From Novosphingobium pentaromativorans US6-1 (lineage in GTDB: Bacteria > Pseudomonadota > Alphaproteobacteria > Sphingomonadales > Sphingomonadaceae), in the NCBI RefSeq assembly GCF_000767465.1, contig NZ_CP009291.1, positions 2,267,501-2,331,500 of the forward strand: a stretch of 64,000 nt of DNA. The letters run 5' to 3'. Position numbers and translations under genes: made by a program. Each line of letters begins with the position of its first letter. The first letter of the stretch is position 1. Under the pieces are notes generated by a model. The model was given only the letters and a program-made list of their open reading frames with translations. It was not told where the DNA came from and did not search any database. Positions 37,332 through 50,368 of the stretch are shown one piece after another.

Positions 37332-38020
37332 CCGGCCTGCTGGCGACATCGCTGTTCTGGCTTGCCGTGACGCTGGGCGTCTTCGAAGCGGCGGACACGG
37401 TCTCGAAGCGATCCGGGCGACGTCCGTTGCTGCACCCGGTCCTGTGGTCGACCCCAGTGCTGATCGGGTTGCTGCTGTGGACCGGCACGCCTTACGAGAC
37501 CTACCAGCAGGCGACTTTCCCGATCAGCTTCCTGCTCGGCCCTGCGGTCGTCGGTCTTGCCGTTCCGGTCTGGGCGCAGCGCGCGCGCATACGCCGGCTG
37601 GCCGTGCCGATCGTCCTTGCCCTCGGCGCGGGCGCGATCACTTCCATCGTCAGCGCCGTGGGAGTCCTCTCCCTTTTCGGCGCGCCGAGCGAGATCCTGG
37701 CCTCGATCGCCCCGCGCGCGACCACCACGCCGGTTGCGATGGCCATAGCCGGACAACTGGGCGGCGTTCCGGCACTGGCCGCCGTGATCGTGCTGTTCGC
37801 GGGCGTGATCGGCGCGATGTTCGCCACGCCGCTGCTCAACCTGCTCAATGTCCGCGATTACCGTGCGCGCGGATTTGCCGTCGGCGTTGCAGCCCATGGC
37901 ATCGGCGCGGCGCGGGCCTTCCAGGTCGATTCGACCGCTGGCGCGATGGCCAGCCTCGGCATGGCCCTCAACGCGGCAACGACGGCGGCGCTGCTCTCGA
38001 TCCTCGTGCTGCTGGTCTGA
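37328..38020 (+). CDS. lrgB: LrgB-family membrane protein
   Basis: Partner of the LrgA-like protein. 230 residues, about seven hydrophobic segments. Family features are FLLGPAVVGLAVPVW, the loop APRATTTPVAMAI and the late GVAAHGIGAARAF. Start ATG overlaps the upstream stop. Function is inferred from the family: membrane integrity or organic-acid transport. Confidence 0.9.
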   Translation: MTGLLATSLFWLAVTLGVFEAADTVSKRSGRRPLLHPVLWSTPVLIGLLLWTGTPYETYQQATFPISFLLGPAVVGLAVPVWAQRARIRRLAVPIVLALGAGAITSIVSAVGVLSLFGAPSEILASIAPRATTTPVAMAIAGQLGGVPALAAVIVLFAGVIGAMFATPLLNLLNVRDYRARGFAVGVAAHGIGAARAFQVDSTAGAMASLGMALNAATTAALLSILVLLV

Positions 38021-38036
38021 GCGGAGTCGCCCCGCG

Positions 38037-39275
38037 TCAGCCGCGGCGCAGGGCCGCAGCCCGCCGGGCAGCGACACGCGACTTGCGCTTCTTCCACCAG
38101 ACATAGACCCCGGTCACGCACAGCCCGGCTGTCGCCAGTCCGGAAAGGAAGATCAGCAGGATCGTGACATTGCCGCCCACCCGGCCGCTGTGCAGCGGGT
38201 AGAGCAGGCGATAGCCCGCGAGCGAACGGTTGCCGTGATAGGGGTCGTAAGTCTCGACCACGGCATGGCTGGCGCGGTCGAAGTAATAGTAGATCGGGCC
38301 GAGGCGATGGTAATTGACGGTGCCGTCGTCGGTCATCGTCACGCCGATCGTGCCCTCTTCCGGATTTGCGAGGACACTGGCGGGCTGCCAGTCGATCCCT
38401 TCGCGCACCGCATGGGCGCGCGCGGTAGCAACGGCCCCGGCAAAGTCGAGCGGCGCGTTCTTCGGCTCACCTGCGGGGGCAACATGTTCGTCGTCGCCGA
38501 AAGCTGCCTCGATCATCGGCGCATAGGCTTCATCGAAGAAATTGAGCGCCACAGACGTCAGCGCAAGTGCTGTCAGCGGGACGAAGAGCCAGAGCGCGCT
38601 GGCCTTGTGCCAATCGAGCATGAACTTGGCGAACATCGAACGGAAGCTGACTTTCCAGCTACGCTTCCAGCCCTTCCAGAACGGGCGCTTGAGCGGGAAA
38701 GTCAGGTAGAAGCCGATGCCGTGCCCGATCAGCCAGAGTACCGCAACCGTTCCCATTATCCAGCGCCCCCAGGTGCCGGCCATGAGATGGGCGTGCAGTT
38801 CCAGGACCTGTTCCATCGCCCCGCGCCGGTTCCACGCGGCTTTCGAGAACCGGGCCCCAGCGGGCTCTGCGCTGAAGCGATCGAGGAAGACCTGATCCAC
38901 CGGCGGTCCGGAGAGGCCCGCGGCGCGATCGACATCGACCACGATCCGCCGCGTCTCCGCTACTGCTAGGGGAAAGCCGCGCACGACCCATTCCGGGTGG
39001 CGGGCTGCGAAGCGATCGACCAGTGGAGCCACGTCCGGCGCGGGCTTCCCCGCGGCGACGGCGGCGAGCGGCTGCGCGAAAAGGTCTGCGTTGATCCAGG
39101 CGTCGATGGGCCGCATGAAGCTGAGCACGCAGCCGGTCACCGCAGCAAGAAGCAGGAGCGGAATGGCCACAAGGCCAAGGTAGCGATGCAGCGTGATCCA
39201 GGGCGAACGCGGGACGGGTTTCAAGACGATCGGCTCTCGACTGCGGCGGGTTGCGATGGTCCCTTCATTGCCCAC
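38037..39275 (-). CDS. PepSY-domain membrane protein
   Basis: Integral inner-membrane protein of about 412 residues with four hydrophobic segments (first after TLHRYLGLVAIPLLLLAAV) and periplasmic PepSY regions; a WKKRKSR basic tail ends the last helix. PepSY-associated TM proteins often act as ferric-siderophore reductases or sit near iron uptake genes; no such partner is adjacent here. No ATG is available near the N-terminus, so a GTG (39275) or TTG (39224) starts the gene; I chose GTG without much support. Confidence 0.8.
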   Translation of the reverse strand: MGNEGTIATRRSREPIVLKPVPRSPWITLHRYLGLVAIPLLLLAAVTGCVLSFMRPIDAWINADLFAQPLAAVAAGKPAPDVAPLVDRFAARHPEWVVRGFPLAVAETRRIVVDVDRAAGLSGPPVDQVFLDRFSAEPAGARFSKAAWNRRGAMEQVLELHAHLMAGTWGRWIMGTVAVLWLIGHGIGFYLTFPLKRPFWKGWKRSWKVSFRSMFAKFMLDWHKASALWLFVPLTALALTSVALNFFDEAYAPMIEAAFGDDEHVAPAGEPKNAPLDFAGAVATARAHAVREGIDWQPASVLANPEEGTIGVTMTDDGTVNYHRLGPIYYYFDRASHAVVETYDPYHGNRSLAGYRLLYPLHSGRVGGNVTILLIFLSGLATAGLCVTGVYVWWKKRKSRVAARRAAALRRG

Positions 39276-39340
39276 AATCTTACAACGCCAAAGGTCCAAT
39301 TCGCGCGCCCGGACCGGGCCATCCTTACCCGGCGCATACG

Positions 39341-39368
39341 AAAACGGCCCACCCCGGGGGGCAGGCCG
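39341..39368 (-). terminator. Rho-independent terminator after ctrA
   Basis: On the minus strand CGGCC-TG-CCCC pairs with GGGG-TG-GGCCG (two G-U pairs) around CC, followed by TTTT. It begins about 30 bp after the ctrA stop. Confidence 0.8.
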
Positions 39369-39398
39369 CTCGATTCATCATGAAGCGAAACGCTGGGA

Positions 39399-40094
39399 TC
39401 AGGCCGCTTCGGCCTGCTCGTCCGGGTCGCGCAGCACGTAGCCGCGGCCCCAGACCGTCTCGATGTAATTGGCACCGCCGCAGGCGTGGCTGAGCTTCTT
39501 GCGCAGCTTGCAGATGAAGACGTCGATGATCTTCAGCTCGGGCTCGTCCATGCCGCCATAAAGGTGGTTGAGGAACATTTCCTTGGTCAGCGTCGTGCCC
39601 TTGCGCAGCGAAAGCAGCTCGAGCATCGCGTATTCCTTGCCGGTCAGGTGCACGCGGGCGCCATCGACCTCGACCGTCTTGGCGTCGAGATTGACAATCA
39701 GCTTGCCGGTACGGATGACCGACTGCGAATGGCCCTTAGAGCGGCGCACGACCGCGTGGATGCGGGCGATCAACTCTTCGCGGTGGAACGGCTTGGTCAC
39801 ATAGTCGTCCGCGCCGAAGCCGAACGAGCGGACCTTGGAGTCCATCTCGGAAATGCCGGAAAGGATCAGGACCGGCGTCTGCACCTTGGCGACGCGCAGC
39901 TTCTTGAGGACATCGTAGCCGTGCATGTCAGGCAGGTTCAGGTCCAGAAGAATGATGTCGTAATCGTAGAGCTTGCCCAGATCGAGGCCTTCTTCGCCGA
40001 GATCCGTCGAGTAAACATTGAAACCTTCCGCCGACAGCATGAGCTCGATGGCCCGGGCCGTGGTCGGTTCGTCCTCGATCAACAGCACTCGCAT
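39399..40094 (-). CDS. ctrA: Cell-cycle response regulator CtrA
   Basis: Master OmpR-family regulator of alphaproteobacterial cell-cycle, flagellar and division genes. 231 residues: receiver domain 1-115 with phospho-acceptor D51 (IILLDLNLP) and acidic pocket E7-D8, then a winged-helix DNA-binding domain from about 125 with [15 protein letters not shown] and the C-terminal [11 protein letters not shown]. The product is nearly identical in style to Caulobacter CtrA. The upstream region has a TTAACCAT motif and a GANTC site, so autoregulation and methylation-timed expression are likely. Confidence 0.97.
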   Translation of the reverse strand: MRVLLIEDEPTTARAIELMLSAEGFNVYSTDLGEEGLDLGKLYDYDIILLDLNLPDMHGYDVLKKLRVAKVQTPVLILSGISEMDSKVRSFGFGADDYVTKPFHREELIARIHAVVRRSKGHSQSVIRTGKLIVNLDAKTVEVDGARVHLTGKEYAMLELLSLRKGTTLTKEMFLNHLYGGMDEPELKIIDVFICKLRKKLSHACGGANYIETVWGRGYVLRDPDEQAEAA

Positions 40095-40160
40095 GAGGTA
40101 ACCCCCTTTTTCCCCATAGTCCGCTTACGCTAACCCTGCATAAACGGACATTGCCGTGAA

Positions 40161-40168
40161 TTAACCAT
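40161..40168 (+). promoter_or_regulatory. TTAACCAT motif upstream of ctrA
   Basis: Exact TTAACCAT about 67 bp before the ctrA start. This 8-mer is a known CtrA-associated half-site in Caulobacter. No full TTAA-N7-TTAA box is present nearby. Binding is inferred. Confidence 0.45.
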
Positions 40169-40215
40169 ATGAGCAATGAAGGTTAAAGGTAAATTTGCCG
40201 TTAATGCAAAATCGG

Positions 40216-40220
40216 GATTC
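40216..40220 (+). promoter_or_regulatory. GANTC (CcrM) methylation site upstream of ctrA
   Basis: GATTC about 122 bp before the ctrA start; another GAATC lies at 40290-40294. In Caulobacter a GANTC in the ctrA P1 promoter ties transcription to replication. A five-base motif occurs often by chance. Confidence 0.4.
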
Positions 40221-40296
40221 CTTCTGAAATCACGCGATTTGTCGCAAACGCTCCCAATTACCCCCTTTGGAATTCCTCAAAAGGGTTAGGAATCGC

Positions 40297-41664
40297 TCAG
40301 GCCGGTTGCATCCTGCGCGGGACCTTGCGGCGCGATTCGCCCTGCCCGGCCTTCGCCGGATGGCCAACGCGCCTGAGGTAGCTCCAGAAACCGCATTGCA
40401 GGCCGACCAGCATGAGGATGAAGGGCTGGAAGGCGATGCCCACGAACAGCGATCCAATCATGTAGACCACATGCGCGAGCTGCAAAGCGTTGGCGAGCGG
40501 CGCCACCCAGGCCTCGTCCGGCCCGGTACGTCCTTTCCAGCGCCGCCGGATCATTTCCATCTGGAGAATGCCCAGGCCCTGGATCAGCAGCCACAGGAAC
40601 AGACCCGGGAAGCCCTGCTCGCCCAGCATCTCGAAATAGCTGGAATGGAAGGCGCGGCCCTTCTCGACCACCTTCTGCCGCTCGACCACGACATTGCTGC
40701 CGTCCGATTCGCGGGCGACGGTGTCGTATTCGACCTCGCTCGACAGGTAGACCTCGAAGCCGCCGCCCAAGGGGTGCTCCCTGGCATAGCCCCAGGTCCA
40801 CTTCCACACGCCGAGGCGAGTGCTGGCAGACTGGTCGGACTGGTGGTTCTCGATCGTGCTCATGCGCGCGAGGAAGGATTGCGGCAGGAACGGCACGGCG
40901 GCGAACAGCGCGAAGGCCATGCCCCCGGCGATCAGCACCCGGTGCTTCGCAGTGCGCAAGGAGAGCGCGCAGAGCACGCCAAGGCACATCAGGCCGGTGC
41001 GTGCCTGGGTGCCGACCGGGATCAGCGCGCAGGCGAAGATAAGAGCGCAAGCGAAGGTCCAGACCCGCCAGTCTGAAGGGAAGATCGTGCCGTGGCGGGC
41101 CAGCCAGATGATCACGGGGATGATCGAGATCGCCACGCAGGACAGGATCGAGCCTTCGAACAGGCCCGAATTGTTGTCGACGAAGATCCGCAGCGTGCCG
41201 TAACCGCCGCCGCCCATCACCGTCTTGATGCCGCCGTCGATGATCAGGGCACTGGCCGCCAGGACCATGACCAGTGCGACCGCCTCGATCCGCAAGCGGG
41301 TGCGCAAGGTAAGCGGGAGGAAGATCGCAAAGACCAGCGCCTTCCACACCCAGGCCCATTTCTCCAGCGCTTCTGCCGGATAGTCGGCAGTCAGCGTTGT
41401 CATCGCACAGTATGCCAGCAGCATGGCCAGCAGCGCCTGGCGGAAGGTGAAGCGCGAATCGCGCTTGTCGTCGAGCAGCAACCATCCGCCGAAGGCCGCA
41501 GCGAAGGTAATCAGCGAGACCGGGACGCTTGAGAGGATGCCCCAGGAAATGACCTGCGGCGAAACGATGTCGACGTAGAGATAGCAAAGCACCCACAGGA
41601 ACGGACGCTTGAAGCCCATGACCAGGAAGCAGGCGAGGAATGCCGTCAGGCCAAGGTCAAGCAT
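40297..41664 (-). CDS. Putative O-glycosylation ligase, exosortase-A-system associated (O-antigen ligase family)
   Basis: Integral-membrane protein of 455 residues with about eleven helices and a long periplasmic loop between helices (residues near 270-355, rich in STRLGVWKWTWGYAREHPLGGGF), the layout of the WaaL/O-antigen-ligase family. LTAFLACFLVMGFKRPFLWVLCYLYVDI at the N-terminus matches the group found with exosortase A and PEP-CTERM systems. ATG of MLDLGLTAF is the natural first helix. It may transfer a lipid-linked glycan to protein or polymer. It overlaps the small membrane gene upstream and lies between ctrA and a glycosyltransferase. Confidence 0.83.
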   Translation of the reverse strand: MLDLGLTAFLACFLVMGFKRPFLWVLCYLYVDIVSPQVISWGILSSVPVSLITFAAAFGGWLLLDDKRDSRFTFRQALLAMLLAYCAMTTLTADYPAEALEKWAWVWKALVFAIFLPLTLRTRLRIEAVALVMVLAASALIIDGGIKTVMGGGGYGTLRIFVDNNSGLFEGSILSCVAISIIPVIIWLARHGTIFPSDWRVWTFACALIFACALIPVGTQARTGLMCLGVLCALSLRTAKHRVLIAGGMAFALFAAVPFLPQSFLARMSTIENHQSDQSASTRLGVWKWTWGYAREHPLGGGFEVYLSSEVEYDTVARESDGSNVVVERQKVVEKGRAFHSSYFEMLGEQGFPGLFLWLLIQGLGILQMEMIRRRWKGRTGPDEAWVAPLANALQLAHVVYMIGSLFVGIAFQPFILMLVGLQCGFWSYLRRVGHPAKAGQGESRRKVPRRMQPA

Positions 41665-41845
41665 CCGGCTGTGCGCCTTCGCCCTGCGTCGGCACACGCA
41701 TCTTGCGCCTTTGCGCGGGCCGGGCCTTGCGCCCGCCCCCTGCATCCCCGCGCCCCTCGTCGTCGAGATCGACGCGTGCCAGCAGGCGCAGCGCGGCAAG
41801 CGCGAGCAGTCCGTGAGACAGGGCAAGGGCGAAGATATCGACCAT
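41657..41845 (-). CDS. Small membrane protein upstream of the O-glycosylation ligase
   Basis: A 62-residue frame with a hydrophobic N-terminal segment (MVDIFALALSHGLLALAALRLL) followed by an acidic then a very basic tail (RKARPAQRRKMR). Its stop overlaps the start of the ligase gene by eight bases, which suggests coupling. No domain is recognised; reality is plausible but not proven. Confidence 0.5.
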   Translation of the reverse strand: MVDIFALALSHGLLALAALRLLARVDLDDEGRGDAGGGRKARPAQRRKMRVPTQGEGAQPDA

Positions 41846-41911
41846 GCCTTGGGCGATACCAGCCGCGGGTTGACGGCGCGTTAAGCCTTACAAGCTAGGG
41901 ATTTGCAGGTC

Positions 41912-43153
41912 ATGACACGCATCCTCCACGTCCTCGACCATTCGCTGCCCATGCAAAGCGGCTACACCTTCCGCACCCGGGCGGTCCTCAAGGCGCAGGC
42001 CGCGATGGGCTACGAAGTGCGCGGCGTGACCGGACTGCGGCACACGGCCGAAGGGCCCGTCGCCGAGGAAGCCGATGGCCTGCTCTTCCATCGCACGGCC
42101 GGTGCGGCAAGCGGCCCTGCTGGCCTGCGCGAATGGCGCGAGATTGCGATCTTCGCGAAAGGCATCGAAAAGGTCGTGCGCGAATGGCGGCCCGACGTCA
42201 TCCATGCCCATTCCCCGGCGCTGTGCGGCCAGGCGGCCCTGCGCGTCGCCCGCCGCCACGACATTCCGCTGGTCTACGAAATTCGCGCGTTCTGGGAAGA
42301 CGCCGCGGTCGGCAACGGCACCGGCAGCGAAGGCTCACTCAAGTACCGGCTGACCCGCAAGCTGGAGAGCCACGTCGTCTCGCGCGCCGATGCCGTGGTG
42401 ACGATCTGCGAAGGCCTCAAGGCCGATCTTGTCGGGCGCGGCACGGCGCCGGAGCGAATCACCGTCATGCCCAATGGCGTCGATCTCACCCTCTTCGGCG
42501 AGCCCGCAAGCCGCGACCCCGAACTGGCCCGCAGCCTGGGTTTCGAGGTCGGCGGCGCGCCCTGCCCGGTGATCGGGTTCATCGGCAGCTTCTACGACTA
42601 CGAGGGCATCGACGTGCTGATCGAGGCCATGGCCCATCTCGCCCAGCGGCGAAGCGACGCGCGCCTGCTGCTGGTCGGCGGCGGCCCCTGCGAGGCAGCC
42701 TTGCGCGCGCAGGCCGCAGCATCGCCCGCCGCAGAGGCGATTCGCTTCGTCGGCCGGGTCCCGCACCACGAGGTCGAACGCTATTACGCTCTTGCCGACA
42801 TCATGGCTTACCCGCGCAAGCGCAGTCGGCTGACCGATCTCGTCACCCCGCTCAAGCCGCTCGAAGCGATGGCGCAGGGCAAGCTGGTCGCCGCCAGCGA
42901 TGTCGGCGGGCACCGCGAACTGGTCACGCATGGCCGCACGGGAACCCTGTTCACGCCGGACGATCCATTGGCCTGTGCGAACGCGCTTGCCGGGCTGCTG
43001 GAGGATCGCGCGCACTGGCCTGCCTACCGTAAGGCCGGCCGCGACCATGTCGAATCCCGGCACGATTGGGCCGTGAACGCGGCTCGTTATCAAGACGTTT
43101 ACCAAATGCTGGCACTCCTGAAGCCTGAAAACAGGGGCACTGTCGCTGCATGA
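41912..43153 (+). CDS. Exosortase-A-associated family glycosyltransferase (GT4 fold)
   Basis: A 413-residue GT-B glycosyltransferase. N-terminal half: DHSLPMQSGYTFRTRAVL, the opening typical of the PEP-CTERM/exosortase-A-associated glycosyltransferase group, and VIHAHSPALCG. C-terminal half: the nucleotide-sugar region IGFIGSFYDYEGIDVLIEA and the E-x7-E type DLVTPLKPLEAMAQGK. ATG of MTRILHV, with an AGG just upstream, is preferred over a TTG three codons earlier. It diverges from the ligase operon and is followed by the large acidic protein gene. Confidence 0.86.
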   Translation: MTRILHVLDHSLPMQSGYTFRTRAVLKAQAAMGYEVRGVTGLRHTAEGPVAEEADGLLFHRTAGAASGPAGLREWREIAIFAKGIEKVVREWRPDVIHAHSPALCGQAALRVARRHDIPLVYEIRAFWEDAAVGNGTGSEGSLKYRLTRKLESHVVSRADAVVTICEGLKADLVGRGTAPERITVMPNGVDLTLFGEPASRDPELARSLGFEVGGAPCPVIGFIGSFYDYEGIDVLIEAMAHLAQRRSDARLLLVGGGPCEAALRAQAAASPAAEAIRFVGRVPHHEVERYYALADIMAYPRKRSRLTDLVTPLKPLEAMAQGKLVAASDVGGHRELVTHGRTGTLFTPDDPLACANALAGLLEDRAHWPAYRKAGRDHVESRHDWAVNAARYQDVYQMLALLKPENRGTVAA

Positions 43154-43180
43154 CACTGCCTCGCGCAATTTGAGAACGGG

Positions 43181-45385
43181 ATGGAAAACGTGGCCCAAGA
43201 CACACGCAGGAAAGCCGGAGGAAAGCAGCCGATCAGCCGCCACCCGCTGTTTCCGGCCATCGTGGCCCTCTGGTTCGGCGCCCTCTTCGGTCTGGCCGGC
43301 ATCGCCATCAAGCCGGCCATTGTCGAACAACTGGTCACGGCCACGCACATCGATTCGCTGGTCCCCATGGCGGCACCGCCGCTCGGCGCAACCGCGCGCA
43401 TCCTGATCGCACTGGCCATGACCGGGCTTGGCGGTATCGTCGGTGCCGTAGTCGCCCGCCGCATCGCCCGTCCCGCTGCAGGCGCAGTCACTTCGCGCCG
43501 CCGCATGAATCCGGCGGCAGCTGAGCTCGCCACTCCTGCTTTTGTCGCCAACGAGATGCCTGCGCAGGCTGAAGCTGCACCCGCACCGGTCGAGGCCGCG
43601 GAAGTGCGCGAGACGGCTCATGCGGATATTGCCGAAGCCGCCGACCTCGAGCTGGAAGACTTCCAGGACGAAGTCGAGGCCGGAACTCAGGCCGCTTCCT
43701 TCGCGCCCACCGCATTCGAAGCGGATGAAATCGAGGTCGAGGACGCCGAACTCGCCGAGATCGAGGACGGCGACGCGTTCGACGTCGAAGCCCATGAGGC
43801 CGACGCCCTTGAAGCCGACGCCCTTGAAGCCGAAGCAGCAGAAATCGAGACCGCCGAATTCGAGGTCATCGAGGACGAAGAAGCGCCGTTCGCGGCCAAG
43901 GCCCCCGTCAGCAACCACCTGTTCGAGAGCTATTCGCGCGATCTTTCCGGCAGGCCGGCTGCACCGGTCGAACAGGAAGTGCGCCGCGAAGACCGCGCGA
44001 TCCTCTCGATCGCCGATCTCGATGCCGAACCGGGCATCGACGCAGATCAGGCACCCGGCGCCCAGGCTCCGTTTTATCAGGCGCCCTACGACCGCTCGAC
44101 GCCTTTTGCAGTGCTGACCAAAGCGATCATCGATTCCCTGGAAAAGCAGCCCGAAGCGCACGAAGAATACGAGCGGGACGAAGTGTCCGAGGCTCCTGCC
44201 GATCGCGCGCCGTCCCCGGGCGGACATAGCGCAGCGGACCGTATCGCCTCCGCCGATCTCGATTCGCTTTCGCACGTCGAACTGCTGGAACGCCTCGCCC
44301 TTGCCATGGCCAAGCGCCGCGAGGAGATCGCAGCGCAAAACGCGGCCGACCTCGTCGAAGCGCGAGAGACTTTTGCACCTGCCGCGACGCAAGCGGCTAC
44401 CGTAACCCCGCTGGCCTTCAAGCCGCTCCAGTTCGAGCGCCCACAAGTCCAGCCGGCTCCGGTCGAGACCGTCACGTTCGGCGAGGCCCTGCCCGCCGAG
44501 CATGAAGAACCCGAAGCCGCACCGTTCGAACTGGCAGACGACTGCGTCGTCGAGGCCGGGATCGAGACGGCAGGATCCGAAGCGAGCGAATCCGAAGACG
44601 TCGATTTCGACGAAGCTGAATTCGACGTCGCTGCAGAGGCGAGCGAGGAAACTGCCGATCTCGTCGACTGGGAGCAGGTCGATCACAGGGGCTTCGAAGT
44701 CCCGGAAGCCGAAATCGAAACATCCCTTGCCGAGCTGGCGCAACCCCTTGAGGACGCCGAACCGGCCGCTGAACTCGAAGAAGAGATCGAAGCTCTCGCC
44801 CGGACCTGGGACGAGGAGCCTGTTGCAGCGCAGCAGGTCCCGGCAGCACTCCGCCCCGTGGGCATGGACTCCTTCGACGAGGACGAGGCCCTTCCCGGAT
44901 ACATTCCGCCGCGCCACATCGGCGAACTGCTCAAGACCAAGCCCGCCGCGCCTTCCGCGCCGGTCATGCACTACGACGATGAGGGCGACGGCGAGTTCGC
45001 CGAGGATCATACGGAAGCACAATACGCGGACTACGCCGAGGCGGAGGATGAGCCGGAGGACGAGGAAGAAGTGATCGAGGAGGGCTATTCGTCGCTTCTC
45101 AACATCTCTCGCGCAGCACCGCGCCAGCCTTTCGTGCGCATCGACGAGCCGGAAACCGACGACGGCATCCAGCCGATGGTCGTCTTCCCCGGTGACGAAC
45201 CCGCACAGGCGGCACGGCGCTTCGATGGCACGCAGGCTCCCGAGGCAGAGGAGCAGCCGTCCATGCCCAGCGAGTTCCAGGCCCGTCGCCCGTTCGACGC
45301 CCCCGGACGGCAGGACACGGACCAGACCGAACGCGCCCTGCGCGAGGCCCTGGCCACCCTGCAGCGCATGAGCGGCGCCGCCTGA
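43181..45385 (+). CDS. Large acidic membrane-anchored protein of unknown function
   Basis: A 734-residue protein with two hydrophobic segments near the N-terminus (about 25-47 and 68-91) and a roughly 640-residue tail dominated by Glu, Asp and Ala, almost certainly disordered. A short internal duplication EADALEADALEAEAAEIE lies near residue 205. There is one cysteine. Short ordered-looking islands are NHLFESYSRDLSG, ADLDSLSHVELLERLALAMAKR and PGYIPPRHIGELL; the C-terminus ends in a helix (ERALREALATLQRMSG). No family is recognised. It sits between the glycosyltransferase and gltB with its own hairpin after it. Confidence 0.8.
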   Translation: MENVAQDTRRKAGGKQPISRHPLFPAIVALWFGALFGLAGIAIKPAIVEQLVTATHIDSLVPMAAPPLGATARILIALAMTGLGGIVGAVVARRIARPAAGAVTSRRRMNPAAAELATPAFVANEMPAQAEAAPAPVEAAEVRETAHADIAEAADLELEDFQDEVEAGTQAASFAPTAFEADEIEVEDAELAEIEDGDAFDVEAHEADALEADALEAEAAEIETAEFEVIEDEEAPFAAKAPVSNHLFESYSRDLSGRPAAPVEQEVRREDRAILSIADLDAEPGIDADQAPGAQAPFYQAPYDRSTPFAVLTKAIIDSLEKQPEAHEEYERDEVSEAPADRAPSPGGHSAADRIASADLDSLSHVELLERLALAMAKRREEIAAQNAADLVEARETFAPAATQAATVTPLAFKPLQFERPQVQPAPVETVTFGEALPAEHEEPEAAPFELADDCVVEAGIETAGSEASESEDVDFDEAEFDVAAEASEETADLVDWEQVDHRGFEVPEAEIETSLAELAQPLEDAEPAAELEEEIEALARTWDEEPVAAQQVPAALRPVGMDSFDEDEALPGYIPPRHIGELLKTKPAAPSAPVMHYDDEGDGEFAEDHTEAQYADYAEAEDEPEDEEEVIEEGYSSLLNISRAAPRQPFVRIDEPETDDGIQPMVVFPGDEPAQAARRFDGTQAPEAEEQPSMPSEFQARRPFDAPGRQDTDQTERALREALATLQRMSGAA

Positions 45386-45473
45386 ACGGACGCGGACATT
45401 CTATCGCCACCGCGATCTGACGGGAATCGGGCCTTCCGGACCCGCGCTGCAATGGCGAATCGCTGAATCGCTA

Positions 45474-45504
45474 AGCCCCGCTCCGGTCCTGCCGGTGCGG
45501 GGCT
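45474..45504. terminator. Hairpin after the acidic-protein gene
   Basis: AGCCCCGC pairs with GCGGGGCT around a 15-base loop. Only TTCGATAATAAAA follows, so it is a weak intrinsic terminator at best. Confidence 0.5.
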
Positions 45505-45538
45505 TCGATAATAAAATGCACCTTTTTCCAGCATAGTC

Positions 45539-45552
45539 GGCACCATTACTGC
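45539..45552 (+). promoter_or_regulatory. Possible sigma-54 promoter of gltB
   Basis: GG-N10-GC spacing with the surrounding GGCAC-CATTA-CTGC resembles the -24/-12 elements of sigma-54 promoters (TGGCAC-N5-TTGC), with mismatches at the T before GG and one T of TTGC. It is about 155 bp before the gltB start. Nitrogen control of glutamate synthase would make sense, but the match is only moderate. Confidence 0.3.
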
Positions 45553-45706
45553 GCCGAAATGTGCCTTCGCGGTTGCAAAACCGGCGTTCAATCGTCATGG
45601 GGATCGTGGGGTCACTATGCCGCGTGCTGGATAGTGCGCGATTCGCGCGCGCTGGTCGTGCGCGGCTGTGCAGGCCCCGGCAAAATGACAGGATGGATTA
45701 ATATCG

Positions 45707-50347
<4,641 letters not shown>

Positions 50348-50368
50348 TTCACGAGGATATTGCGAAAA

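Larger units (their letters stand above)
45386..45706. other. Intergenic region upstream of gltB
   Basis: About 320 bp holding a terminator-like hairpin after the acidic-protein gene (45474-45504), an inverted repeat GGCAC-N17-GTGCC (45539-45565) and a sigma-54-like pattern. No small coding gene is apparent; the rest is the gltB leader. Confidence 0.6.

Noticed and set aside
40095..40296. Full CtrA box TTAA-N7-TTAA upstream of ctrA
   Set aside because: TTAA tetramers are present at 40161, 40183 and 40201, but their spacings are 18 and 14 bases, not seven.
42335..45022. 895-codon minus-strand frame opposite the glycosyltransferase and acidic-protein genes
   Set aside because: Codon-biased acidic coding on the plus strand leaves the opposite frame open; the product has no domain and no ribosome-binding site is seen.
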